From NCBI GenBank assembly GCA_963682025.1, contig OY821519.1:135203094-135267093 (forward strand): 64,000 nucleotides of DNA. The letters are read 5' to 3'. Positions 48,800 through 59,766 of this stretch are shown here, piece after piece. This DNA comes from Cordilura impudica. Its lineage: Eukaryota; Arthropoda; Insecta; Diptera; Scathophagidae. Numbering within the stretch: the stretch's first letter is position 1; each line of letters starts with the position of its first letter. The notes beneath the pieces are model-generated. The model was not told the origin of the DNA. It saw nothing but the letters and a program-made list of their open reading frames with translations, and searched no databases. The position numbers were made by a program, and so were the translations under genes.

Positions 48800-50803
48800 A
48801 ATTTCTTCTAAATAGTTTTCCATTTTTGACGAATGTTGGACATATATGGATCTGAAGTGCACAACAAAGTAGTGATAAGGTCTTCCATTAGTACATCTGG
48901 ACATTTTCCTTGTGTTGTGGTCGCGAAGGAATCTGTAGTCTTTGTTACTTTTTTCTTGCGCTTATTCAGATAGATCTCCTATTGGTTATTGTTTTGAATT
49001 ATTTGTTCCCCATGGTACAAAATTTTATGAACTGTGGATGGCATATATCTCCAAGAGTATTTTTCATTATAAAGTATAGCTGTTTTATTGGCGTACTCTC
49101 CAAATTTTTTTGCATTTATCTTTCTGCTGCATGCTAGAACTTGTAATATGATTTTGAATCGTCTTATTAATTCATGATCTATACCTGTGATAGATGCTGC
49201 AGTTTCCGGATCGGAAAAAAATCTCCTTGCAGTATTTCCATCATTTGTGTTTCCTTCGCCTTGTTTTGGTTGGTCGATTACGAGGCCTAGCTGTAGATAT
49301 TTTTGTTCTAGTTGTTTTTTTTTTTGCTTTCTTTTTCTTCATTTTCTTTATTTTTTCTCACTGTTTCGCCTAACGGACCAAATTCCAAATCATAGCCCAG
49401 TTTAAGAATATGCTCCATGAAACGTATTCTAGCATGAAGAGGAGACATTCCAAATTCGTAGGCTTCCTTAAAACTATCGTCTTCTGGTTTGGGTTGGCTT
49501 AATTGACTTGATGTCTTTTGGCATATAATGCAGCTTGACGTTGACTTTGTTCCAGTTAAAGCTTGTGCAACTTTTCCATCAAGCATTGTGAGACACATTT
49601 TAAAATGTACTTCAATGTCTTGGTCATCAAATTTAAACATTACTGGTTGAAGTTCCTTAATTTGATCTTTTATTTTTTGAACTTCTTCAGTTATGACATC
49701 TTTGGTTTCCTTTTTGAATGCAAATTTTATTGGTCTGCAATACTTTGTTGAAGAAGGAATTTCATTTTTCCATATATCAATTTCTGTTGCTCTACTAGTT
49801 GACGGCTCTAAAACGCTATACCTTTTTGTTAAGCGCAATGGAACGAAAGATACCATAAATAAATAAGCATCTGATGAATTTTCGGCATTAGATTGCTTGT
49901 ATTGTTTCTGACCAGAGGATCAATCACATCCCCATTTAGAAATTAAAGTAATGCTGCCATTACCAATTTTTTTTAAATGATCAGTATCAAGCGTATTTAG
50001 CAATCACATGTTCAAGGAGATCTTGCAATTTTATTTCTGCTGATGTTGAAGTGACACTAATAGCAGATTGTGAAGGTTAAGCATTCTTTTTTGGCAGAAA
50101 CTAAATCTCGATACTCTGGAAAAATCCCACAATTCTTTTCATTGGTTCGCTGCCGCAATTCCTTATATTGATTTTTGGTCAATTTCAAATCCAAAAATAG
50201 AGCGAACGCTTCTTCCGGTGTAAATTTCTTATCTTCAAGTGGTGTAGGAATGCTTTTCAAAATCCTCTTTGTGCGCCTTGGGCTGGCTTCTACTATTTTT
50301 TCAATTATTTCAATTTTATTTTTTTTATTTTGGGTTGGTTGAATTTGGTACAAAAATGAATCCTTAATAATTCTTTGAGAAATTTCTTCATTGATATTCT
50401 CCAGCTTGCGCCTTCGAGATCTTTCACTAAATCCGTCAATTGGTTTTGCTGGTCGACCCTTTTTTCCACTTTTGTTGGCAGTTGTAGATGCACTCTCGAA
50501 AATATGTTTATTTACTAACCAGTCTTGGTAACGTTTGTACATCTTTGCCTTGCTATAAGAGCATTCAATGTACCGTCTTTTCAAATTCGATGCAAAATCA
50601 GTAATTTTTCCTTTGTGCATTTCAATGTCTTCTAGGTTACAATTCTTAAAGAAGTCATTGCTCACTATGTGCAAAATTACATCGTCTACATCATTTCGTT
50701 GAAAATAAATATCTGCCAGATCTCTGTAACAGTACTTAGCCATTGCACAAATTGTAATGAATGATAATTGTGGAAACATTATTATAAATACTTTTCCTTG
50801 CAA
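48800..50803 (-). pseudogene. Transib (RAG1-core-like) transposase of element A, inactivated
   Basis: The N-terminal ORF (50803-50057) includes a basic GRPAKP AT-hook-like motif. Then comes SKWGCD, stop, SSGQ: a TGA (49922-49920) directly follows the predicted first catalytic Asp (codon 49925-49923). Next are KMCLTMLDGKVAQALTGTKS with CIICQ (CxxC zinc site) and AYEFGMSPLHARIRFMEHIL to 49308. After an A-run frameshift come GEGNTNDGNTARRFF (second Asp, 49242-49240), STVHKILYHGEQIIQ, then PIGDLSE, stop (TAA 48964-48962), AQEKSN near the third acidic residue. The block order matches element B and the RAG1 core. At least two stops and two frameshifts. The original product would have cut at the heptamer ends. 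Confidence 0.88.
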
Positions 50804-51140
50804 TTATGTAAAATATAATTTTTTATCTTTTATTACCACTTTTAGAAGCATAAAAAACCCACACACTAACGCCTTTTAAAAGGTGAAGCATATCTGCTCA
50901 TATCTTAAAGGGCAATGTCGCAATAGGTTTTTTTTTACCATTTACCTGTTATTTAAATTGTTTCCCATTTTGTCAGGTATTTAAACTAGATAACTCTAAT
51001 TCAGACTATTAATATTTTTGAAAGATACCTATGTACATGTATCTTTTTTATATGTATATATCAACTCCTGACAACTCTACCGACACGCAAAAAAATACAC
51101 CGCGGTGCACCGGTACGACCAACTTTTGTATTCATAACAC

Positions 51141-51290
51141 TCAGACGGACGGACGGACATCTTTTAATCGACTCAGAAAGTGTTTTTAAGTCGATCCGTA
51201 TAATAAAAGATGGATAAAAGTGCAATATTTTTGGCAGTTACAGACATCACCTCAAACTTAATATATCCTAACCACATAGTGGACAACTTT
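51141..51290 (+). repeat. R1 repeat 3' fragment inside Transib A
   Basis: CGGACGGACGGACAT, ATCGACTCAGAAAGTG, TCGATCCGTATAATAAAAGATG and CTAACCACATAGTGG follow the R1 3' order. The final GGGTATA is missing. Confidence 0.75.
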
Positions 51291-51860
51291 TGTATTCATA
51301 AATTTTGCAGAAAATATCTAACCTTGGGTCAGAAAAATTTTTCTGGTGCACACTGGCGGAAACTGGCGGGTATATAATGGCATATAGGAGTATAGGGGAG
51401 GGTTCGGGCTATAGAAAAGTGCAAGATTTTTTCTAACTGCTTTTAACTGGCAGGAGTTATGCTCTATTAGGTAAGAAATTTTTGGAAAATTTTGACCTTT
51501 TTTAAAAATTTTTTTTTTTAAATTTTGGAATGACTCAGTGATTTTGCGTTTTTAACATCAATAGTATGGAAGCCACAAAATTACACGAAATTTACTTTAC
51601 TTAAAAATCTTTTAAATCAAAAAAGTTACAGTCATTCAAACATAAAAATTTTCAAAGAAATTTTTAGTTTTAGCAAAATACTGTGAAAGCCCATTTTCGA
51701 AGACCCTGTTCGCTGTGATATGGGTGAGATAGTGTCGCACTTTTTTGGCTTCCGAGGTTTACGAGTATTTACTTTCAAATGTATAACATAACTTTAAAAT
51801 CGGTAACAAAAAAAAAATAATTTTTGGCCGCCTTCTCAAAATATGGTCCACTGTGCGCCC

Positions 51861-53673
51861 CATGCAAATTGTGGGCTAACTATATTTTATGTTGCCGAAT
51901 TGGAAAACGTAAAGTTTTATGGGAAACATAAAGTCGCTTATATATCGAAAACTAAACGTCTTATATAAATATTCTTGATATTTTGTAGCAATTTTTGCTT
52001 TACTAGATCGAAATGTGTCGGCGTAAAAATAATACATTTTAACTCGAAAACTAAGAGTTTTATGGTTGACATTTTGCGCCCTAGCTATAATACCACATAT
52101 GTTTAGGATGGCATATTCTAGGGTCGCCAGATCGAAAAAAGTAAAATATTAGATAGGAACATAAAATCAATTATATCTCGAAAACTAAGTGTCATAGAGC
52201 AGTTTTCCGCGAACGTTTTGCATATCAACTAGCTAGTATCCTGATATGTATGTGAATGTAAATATCACCTCTAAACTAGAATCCGTTATTCATTTAAGTT
52301 TATTTGTACAAAGATACGTTTTCTCTTGATTCCATTCCTATATTTTCCTATATTCGTGTCGTTATACTGCTGTTTGCTATTACTACTATTGTTGTTCCAC
52401 TGGGACTATTTTTTTTTATTTTACCTCCAATGTATCCTAAGTTTTTATTGCTTGTAAATATATAAACTATAAACAGAATTGCATTATGCTCAAATGTTTG
52501 TTACACCGGAGGTATTACAGTCATTCTATTGTTTGCCAAAATGTTGTTAAGCAGTCATACAGAATTTCTGTTTCAACCCAAAAGTTTTAATAGAGAATCG
52601 TTATTTAAATACCCTACACCATTATGTGGTATAGGGTATCATAAGTTTGAGCTTATATTTGTAATTACTGGAAAAATTCGTCTGTTTCAGGCACATATCT
52701 CAAACTTAAATTCCAAACTATTATTTTGTTAGTTTCGATTTTCAGTTTATTCATTCATTTCTATATGTTTAGTATAAGTAGCACACATTTATTTAAAAAA
52801 AAAAGAAAAATATTTGATTGATGAATATCTGTCTTAAGTATGTAGTTTAAGAACAAAAAAAGAAATGTGTAAATTTGTTTTTTCATTTAGTACAAACTTT
52901 ATGTTTAAGGGCTAATAAGAATAACTTAAAAAATAGTTTATAAGAAAAACGTTCAATCAATTTGATTTTACCCATCGAGGCAATCAATCTTTTGCCAAGC
53001 ATGTTGGTAAAATGTATTTGGAATATATAAACATAAAAAATAAATAAGTAAGTAAGTTCGAGTCGGTCTAGACTAACTAAGCGATACCCTAATCCATGTT
53101 TTTTAGAACCGAATAATGGTCAGACAATGATGAGATAAATAAGCACTAGCAAAATTTGAGTTATTTATGTTGCTACTTTATTTACTTAGTTACTCAAAAT
53201 GCAATAGAATTACTTTTAGAATGGAAATGTAACATTATTATTTCCATTTTTTCAAAAAACTGACAATGTCAAGATTTCGTGAATTTTATTTCGTGGGCAT
53301 ATATCTAGTAATTTTAAAATTTTTTAAATAATTAGTCATTTATTGTTCGGTTTAAGATCATGTATATATTTTTCTAATGAAAGAAAGATAATAATTTTTG
53401 TAATGTAAGAGAAATATTAGAAAAAAATTGAAGACAGCGCTAGATGGAGTAGCTACTTTCGAACAAAGCGACTTGTTCATCGTCAGCATCCTTCTGCCTA
53501 TTACTTCAACTCATGCTTAATCAACTATTTAACTCAACATTTGAAAGAAAAGAACATGAGAAATGTTTTTCTTTTTAAATATGTATGAATATGTCGATGA
53601 TGAACCTTTCTCCTTTCTGTCTGTAATTGTAAAAAAAAACTTTTGAATCAAATTATTATTACATATCTTATTT
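51861..53673. other. no gene seen; contains R1 end scraps
   Basis: CTATACCACATAATGG-type R1 end text (TACCCTACACCATTATGTGG) lies at 52612-52650. A decayed R1 head (GTCGGTCTAGACTAACTAAG, then CGATACCCTAATCCATG) lies at 53061-53100. No supported ORF. Confidence 0.5.
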
Positions 53674-54500
53674 ATATGTAACGGTAACACTCTACAGTAG
53701 AACAAGTCCATCGTATCATAGATGTTGCTAAAAAATCACTTGAAAATAAAAAAGTTTGTTCAGCCATATTCCTTGATGTAAGTCCAGCATTTGATCGAGT
53801 TTGGCATCAAGGAATTCTATATAAATTGTACAAAGATCTACCAAAAGAATGAATTCTACAGAATATTAAAATCTTATCTTACTGATCGTCTTTTTAGAGT
53901 AAATTTGGAAAATCAAAAACGAGTAAAATTAAAAAAGATAGATGCAGGAGTGTCATTGGACCCATTTTATACTTGCTGTATTCAATAGACCTGCCCATAC
54001 CCAAATCCGCAACAATAGCAACGTTTGCAGATGACACAGAAATACCAGCAAAAATAAAACATGAGAAAGAATCCACTAACAAAGTACCAAACGCTCTTTC
54101 AAATACCATACTTTGGATAAAGATGTGGAGGTTGACACTCAATGAGAGCAAATCTATGCATATGAACTTCACCAGCAAAAAAAATTAATTACATACCTTT
54201 ATACATAAACAAAATGAAGATGCCATATGCTAATACTGGCAAATACCTAGGCATGATACTTGATGCTAAATAAAGTGGAAGGAACACATAAAAAAAACTC
54301 AAGAAATGAAACTTAAATTCAGACAATTGTACTGGTTGCTTGGAAGTAATTCTGAAGTATCGCTAAGTAACAAACTAATGGTCTACAACCAAATAATTAA
54401 ATTAATATGGACGGACGGAATCCAGCTCTGGTGCTGTTCACAGAAAACCAATCTATAAATTATACAAAAAAACACTAAACAAAATATTATGTACTACCGT

Positions 54501-55661
54501 CATAGTGCGCCTGGACCATTTTAAATAAAAAGTTCGTGTCACTCCAAAATTTCTTTTGGAATCGTTAATGGGACCCTCAAGGAACATTTCAAAGCAATTT
54601 TCAAAAAAATCGACTCGGCGCTTTTTTTAAAATTGCGAAATACTGATTTTTAGGGTGAGAAAAAGAGAGAGAGAGCGCCAGAATATTCTCTCTATTTTTC
54701 CAAGCAAATGGTAGGACCTCGTTTCAATTTTATTTTTTTTGCCCTTTCAACAAAACAACAAAGATAGAGCTTATTTATTTTTCATTCTCAAAAATTTGAA
54801 TCTTCCTTGTAAGATGTTAGTGTTACAGTGGGTTTACTTGAGTAACCATCAAAATCCATCTTAAATCGCAATCTTCTATCCGAATTATAAGAAACGTGGA
54901 AATCACGAGGAGAACCGATACAAGATTTGCTTATATTGTTGCAAGAAGTCGAAAAAGTTATAGTCATTCAAGGAAGAGTTCAATTAAGATTGAAGAAATT
55001 ATTCCCGGGCTTCGATGCAAGTGATTTGAATGTGCCTGCCGTATTATGTCCAGCTTGTGATACTCGATTGAGAAGGTCGTTGAAAGAAGGACAGATGTGT
55101 GTGATACCAGAAATGGAAAAATTTGTGTTTATTAAATCCAGAACGAGAGGATTCACAAAAATACCATATTGACAGTGTCATTTATGCACTCTAGTGAGTA
55201 GATCTGTGGTCAATTTTTCGGCTCAAGCTAAACCAGTGGTCGTCCGTAAAAGTGAAACTCGTAAAGAAACGGCTTACTCTGTATACGAATATAACACTCT
55301 CCATTTGTAAACTGTTTGTATAGTGTTTTCTAGTCTACATTCGTTGAATAAAGCAATATTATAACTCAAGACTTCTTTTTTTTACATCCCTGTCCGAGTT
55401 TTGTAACTTTACTCTACAGAAACAAAGCCTTTAGTCTCTTGCCAAGTAAACAAAACCAATCCGAATATGGCTCACATACACACATCTTCACGCATACATA
55501 TATACAAAACACAGAAAATACGCTTAGACCCTAAAAATCAGTATTTCGCGATTTAAAAAAAAAGCGCTTAGTCGATTTTTTTGAAAATTGCTTTGAAATG
55601 TTCCAAAAGAAATTTCGGAGTGACACGAACTTTTTATTTAAAATGGTCCAGGCGCACTGTG
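54501..55661 (+). mobile_element. TIR element with CACAGTG-type ends, nested in the LINE
   Basis: The left end CATAGTGCGCCTGGACCATT (from 54501) and the right end (complement CACAGTGCGCCTGGACCATT, to 55661) begin TIRs of about 150 bp. Apart from a roughly 25-bp extra segment in the left arm they match closely, through GTTCGTGTCACTCC, CAAAGCAATTTTC and ACTGATTTTTAGGGT. CCGTC follows the right end (55662-55666). On the left, CCGTC (54497-54501) overlaps the first C, as if one C was lost. Deleting the element plus one CCGTC restores the LINE frame. The heptamer, 5-bp GC-rich duplication and coding remnant point to a Transib/N-RAG relationship. Confidence 0.85.
54870..55310 (+). pseudogene. N-RAG-like (RAG1 N-terminal-type) zinc-binding protein, decayed
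   Basis: First frame: NYKKRGNHEENRYKICLYCC then KKSKK, stop. The frame then shifts to VIQGRVQLRLKKLFPGFDAS, DLNVPAVLCPACDTRLRRS and IKSRTRGFTKIPY. After an in-frame TGA (55170-55172) it continues QCHLCTLVSRSVVNF and runs to TAA at 55308-55310. The spacing of zinc pairs CLYC, CPAC and CHLC, with an RTR segment just before the last pair, matches a widespread invertebrate protein family. That family resembles the N-terminal region of RAG1 and is carried by N-RAG-TP-type transposons. One frameshift and one stop make it a pseudogene. It lacks any catalytic core, so the element would need a transposase in trans. Alternative: a generic C4-type zinc ribbon. The motif spacing is seen; the RAG1 link is recalled from the literature. 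Confidence 0.55.
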
Positions 55662-56018
55662 CCGTCAAAGCTCCATGGTTTATTCGAAGCGATAATCTGC
55701 ATAGAGACTTGGTGATAAACATCGTAATTGAAGAGACAAAACGTCATGCACAAAAGCATGCAACAAAACTCCAGCTTCATACAAATAAAGATTTTAATGA
55801 AATCTTCTTTTCTCACAACAGAAATAGCAGACTACTGAAGACCCTTCCAAAGGACCTGGTCATCAACTAGAAAAATATTCAGAAATTTAAAGCTTTTGAG
55901 GATAATTACTGAGTTATTATTCGTCAACTATTTTACCACATATTGTAATATTACTAAATGAGTTTTACTCATTTGTAATTGTATTAATAAATAATAAAAA
56001 AAAAAATATGTAACGGTA

Positions 56019-56917
56019 TGTCATAGTAAAGACTTATAAATTCTAAATATTCAGATGTGCTGATCTCAATGGTCAACTTTGATTTTCGATGTGTGATAAG
56101 TTTCTCAATAAAACATTTTTAAAGTGCATTTTAAAGCTTTTTTTATAAACAAGTTTTAATTGGACGGAATTAAAATGTCTGCTTTAAAATATAAGAATAG
56201 TAACTCCAGCCATAATTGCGACATATGTAGTCCACAATTACTTAGATCATAATTGGATGTAGAAAATAGAAAAATAATGGCATTGTTCTCAACTTGTTAC
56301 CCGCAGAAATGAAAAACCTCATGCTCAGAATCATGTCAAATTTCAGGTCCTTATATTTCGCGAACCAGTGGGTATAGTTAGCAAAAATTTTACGTCGAAA
56401 TAAAATAATAATAATAAAATAAAATAGTAAATAATAACACGCCTTTACAAAGTCAGTGAGTCAGTGATGAGCGAAACTATATATTAAGTTTATTATGATC
56501 TTAAGGCAATTTAAGTTCAACCAAGTGTAGTGTACTGTAGACCGAATAAAATATCAGTTAGCAAAAATTTTACGTCAATGACAGTTCTGGCAGAGAGAAC
56601 TTTTTGCCAAATTTCATTAAGTTCGAAAGAGTTAAGATTCAAAACATTAATTTTTCTATTTGGCTGTAAATGTTTATTATCCCTTTCGACACGAAGTTGC
56701 CTGTAGGCAATTTCACTCTTTGTAGTCTTTTAGCGCCATCTATGATTTTGATTTTTCTTTCGTTTAAGCGGTTACTTACAGCTTAATATTTTAGGAAGTG
56801 GATGCAAAATATAATATGTCAAATTTACATTTATATTTATGTTAAATAATGTGCAATTTCATCACCAAAAATCAGTGTGTTATTTATTAAAGTCGTCTCT
56901 TAAAATGAATTGTTTTC
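56019..56917. other. no gene seen; contains an inverted copy of the 39.7-kb hairpin repeat
   Basis: 56434-56556 reads, inverted, like 39625-39787 (TACAGTACACTACACT.., AGATCATAATAAAC.., TTTCGCTCATCACTGACTCA, AAAGGCGTG) but with a single arm. Otherwise AT-rich spacer. Confidence 0.55.
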
Positions 56918-56919
56918 TA

Positions 56920-58064
56920 AAGGGTGCGCCATGTATCGTTTTTTTTCAACTAGTGCTTATTTCGTGAATGGTAACACTTAGCTCATGTCTGATTTGACAG
57001 ATAATTAGTTTTATCCTTCCGCTGAACGAATATGGTTGTGTATATGCTTGAACAATGCTGGGAAATATTGCGACATTACTTTGAAAATCATGGTAATGTT
57101 GCAGAATGTGTGCGAAAATTGCGTACGGATTTTGGAAGAAGAGAAGCACCGTCAGCTCCGTATGTTCGTTATCTTGTGAAAAAAAGTGAAAGAAACTGGC
57201 ATCCTCATCGATAAACCAAAGCGTGAAAAGCCAAAAACAGTGCGTACACCCGAGAATATTGCTGCTGTCGTAGAAAGTGTGCGTGAAGCGCCATCAACAT
57301 CAATTCACCGTCGTTCTCAAAAATTGAACATTTCGGAGGCATCATTGAGACGAATTTTACATAAAGACCTTGGTATGACGCCATACAAAGTCCAATTGGT
57401 TCAGGAGTTGAAGCCAAGTGACCATCCAATGAAAAGCCGATACACCCAAAACGAGTCACTGTTTGGTGCGGATGTTGGTCCAGAGGCATAATTGGGCCAT
57501 TTTTCTTCGAAAATGAGCAAGGAGTGGCCGTTGCAGTCAATGGCGATCGTTATAGGGCCATGTTGCACGAATTTTTGTTCACAAAAATTGAAGAGGAGGA
57601 TATTGGCAACATTTGGTTTCAACAGGACGGTGCTACGTGCCACACAGCCGAAGCTACACTCGATGTTTTGCGCCCTGTTTTTGAAGATCGCATTATCAGC
57701 CGCAGAGCTGATGTCGTTTGGCCACCTCGGAGCTGCGATTTGACATCGTTGGACTATTATTTGTGGGGTGCCCTCAACGATAAGTGTTACGCCAAGAAGC
57801 CAGAGACAATTGACGCTTTAAAGACCAAAATACGTGAAGCCATTGGTGAAATACAGCTGCACACAATCGATAATGTGCTTAAAAATTGGACCGATCGTGT
57901 AGGCTACTGCATGGCCAGCCGAGGCAGCCATTTGAATGAAATTATTTTCCATTATTAACAGGAAGGATTGTACTTTCAAATAAAAAAAGGAATTTGAGAT
58001 AATATTCAGTAGTTTTTTTTTTATAGCATTTTCAAAAAAAAAAAAAGTTATTTGGCGGACCCTT
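56920..58064 (+). mobile_element. Tc1/mariner-superfamily element with TA target duplication
   Basis: AAGGGTGCGCCA (56920-56931) is matched inverted by TGGCGGACCCTT (58053-58064), one mismatch. TA flanks both ends (56918-56919, 58065-58066). It contains a deleted transposase. 1145 bp, slightly short for a full element because of the internal deletion. Confidence 0.9.
57032..57958 (+). pseudogene. Tc1/mariner-type transposase with internal deletion
   Basis: N-terminal HTH text (YFENHGNVAECVRKLRTDFG with REAPSAPYVRYLV) continues after a frame slip into PKTVRTPENIAAVVESVREA and SLRRILHKDLGMTPYKVQLV. After LKPSDHPM comes EKPIHPKRVTVWCGCWSRGI in another frame. The segment between, which should hold the first catalytic Asp (FSDEAHF in relatives), is missing, an internal loss of roughly 60-70 codons. 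The rest is open to the stop: IWFQQDGATCHT (second Asp) and WPPRSCDLTSLDYYLWG (third). There are 36 residues between the QQD and SCD aspartates, so it is not classic DD34D mariner. The C terminus MASRGSHLNEIIFHY is intact. Inactive. Confidence 0.88.
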
Positions 58065-58174
58065 TATAATACTTACAAAAAATTTAAAAGTGATCTTTTC
58101 TTAAAATATTGAATAATATTATTTGTTAGAAGAGACCAAAGGAAAACTAATTGTCTAAAAAAGAAATAAAATAA

Positions 58175-58465
58175 ATTTTTGAGTTCGATTGGAACAATTC
58201 AGGATATGAGGAAAGTGATGGCGATGAGGATCACGTATCGGGAATACTGAAAGATAATTTACAAGATTTTGTGGAAGGAGGAGAGAGCATAGAAATTGCA
58301 CTTTTGGAAGATATTATTGCAGAAGAAGCTAACGAAGTAACTGATGAACTAGAATCTCAACATAATTATGAGGACATCAACAAGTTTGAGACCATTGTTG
58401 AGCTCAATTCAGCTGGAAATTCAGCAAATAGACACATTTTGCTATATCCAAATGTGGCCATTTGA
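58175..58465 (+). pseudogene. acidic ORF fragment, unrecognised
   Basis: Open frame of about 96 codons after a TAA, without a good start. EFDWNNSGYEESDGDEDH is followed by an Asp/Glu-rich stretch and ELNSAGNSANRHILLY. Acidic, low-complexity N termini of this sort occur in piggyBac-type transposases, but no diagnostic motif is present. It may be chance. Confidence 0.25.
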
Positions 58466-59766
58466 TTTATATTGTATTCAGAAAGTAGTCGATATGAATT
58501 GAGAAGGACCAAATAAACTCAAAATATCACACATATGGCAATCGTTTTTTTTAAGTTATTCAATATTTAAAATATTATATATATGTACATTATATTTATT
58601 GGATTACTTAGAATCTCGCGAAATAGCAATAAAGCAGGACGACATTTAAACCCTGCTACCATTTCTAAAGTCGCATGATTGGATTAATCCGAGTTTACAA
58701 ATCAGAATTTCCTTATCGCATCCGAGACTAAAAAAATATTAATTTTTTTCTTATATACGAAATATTGCTAAACCACAAATAAATTTTTTATACAGAACTC
58801 GTTAAAACATCCTTTAAGACTCCTTTTGAAATTTTTCTGATATCTTATTTCTTCTCAGTCAAAATGTAGTTAATATGACATAGGTACTTCAATCTTAAAA
58901 AAAATAATCCTGATCCCGTTATTAAAGAATAATCTTTTCCTTTAAAAATTTAAGAGCATTGTGATAAAGTAATTTTGATTTTAGGTTTGAACACGGGTTG
59001 CCAAATACGTTTAGGAGGGTATTTGCCGAGGATATAGATTTTATCATAATTTTTTCAAATAATTTCCTCACTATCAAAAGTTAACGCCTACGTCTCTGTG
59101 CAAATGTGTGTAACTCATCCTTCTTTGACATATGTGTATATCATAACGCATTAATCTATTAATTGTTTTCAACTGAGACTTCACTTTGACTTCAACTTCA
59201 ATCAATTTGAATAATTTAACTAATAATGTATAAATTTGGCGTTTGTAAGGCTTTTCCAAGTAAGTTTCGCCGGTCCAAGGTATTTAAAAAAGGAACGTTG
59301 CAGTAGAAGCTGGTTATTAATTCGAGTTTGGGGACAGGTATTCATTTTCCTTAATTTTATATTTGTATGACTAATCATTTAATTCAATATTGCCTTGCAA
59401 ATGCATAGATGACCTATCCGCAAACTTTGAAATGTTTTGTTTTGCTTTGCGCATGTTAGATATTTAAGAAAGAAAGCGGCTTAAGATACGTCAATTTTAT
59501 ATAAAACCTACCATACAAATCCATACAAAGTACCATAAAAATTTTAAAATTTAGATATATTTTTAATAATTTTTATATAAATGAACTATAAGCAAATTTT
59601 ATAGTTTTTTATTTGTTATTCATTCACATTTATTTGAATCAAATTTTCTGTAAAAAATGGAACTAAGTGCTCAAAAGCACTTGAAATGTTGAGAGTGGCA
59701 TAGGGTGATTGCACTCTGGTCGTACAGTTAACAAGGAGTTATGTGTCCGTTACAAGAAGCAATAAG
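58466..59766. other. no gene seen
   Basis: AT-rich spacer without recognisable ends or domains. Confidence 0.45.

Larger units (their letters stand above)
48113..51855 (-). mobile_element. Transib element A, complete with both ends and 5-bp duplication
   Basis: Both ends start CACAGTGGACCAT and continue GAGAAGGCGG then CAAAAAT. In each, the heptamer CACAGTG is separated by exactly 23 bp from an AAAAATnnn block (left 48143-48151, right inverted at 51817-51825). CGCCC is repeated directly outside (48108-48112 and 51856-51860). A GC-rich 5-bp duplication and CACARTG-type ends are diagnostic of Transib. Total 3743 bp. An R1 fragment is nested at 51141-51290. The transposase is decayed. Confidence 0.93.
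53687..56005 (+). mobile_element. 5'-truncated jockey-like LINE with 13-bp target duplication, split by a nested element
   Basis: ATATGTAACGGTA is repeated directly at 53674-53686 and 56006-56018, and the right copy follows a poly(A) tail (about 55993-56005). Reading: TVEQVHRIIDVAKKSLENKK, then AIFLDVSPAFDRVWHQGILY (RT motif A), SVIGPILYLLYSIDLP (motif B), TFADDTEI (the FADD catalytic box), MWRLTLNESKSMHMNFT and LNKILCTTV. After the nested element come KAPWFIRSDNLHRDLVI and SRLLKTLPKDLV, the C terminus of jockey-clade LINEs. Several stops and slips before the insertion show it was already decaying or has decayed since. The endonuclease is lost by 5' truncation. Confidence 0.88.

Noticed and set aside
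53894..54178. 94-codon minus-strand ORF with hydrophobic stretches
   Set aside because: Antisense to the LINE reverse transcriptase (FADD box region).
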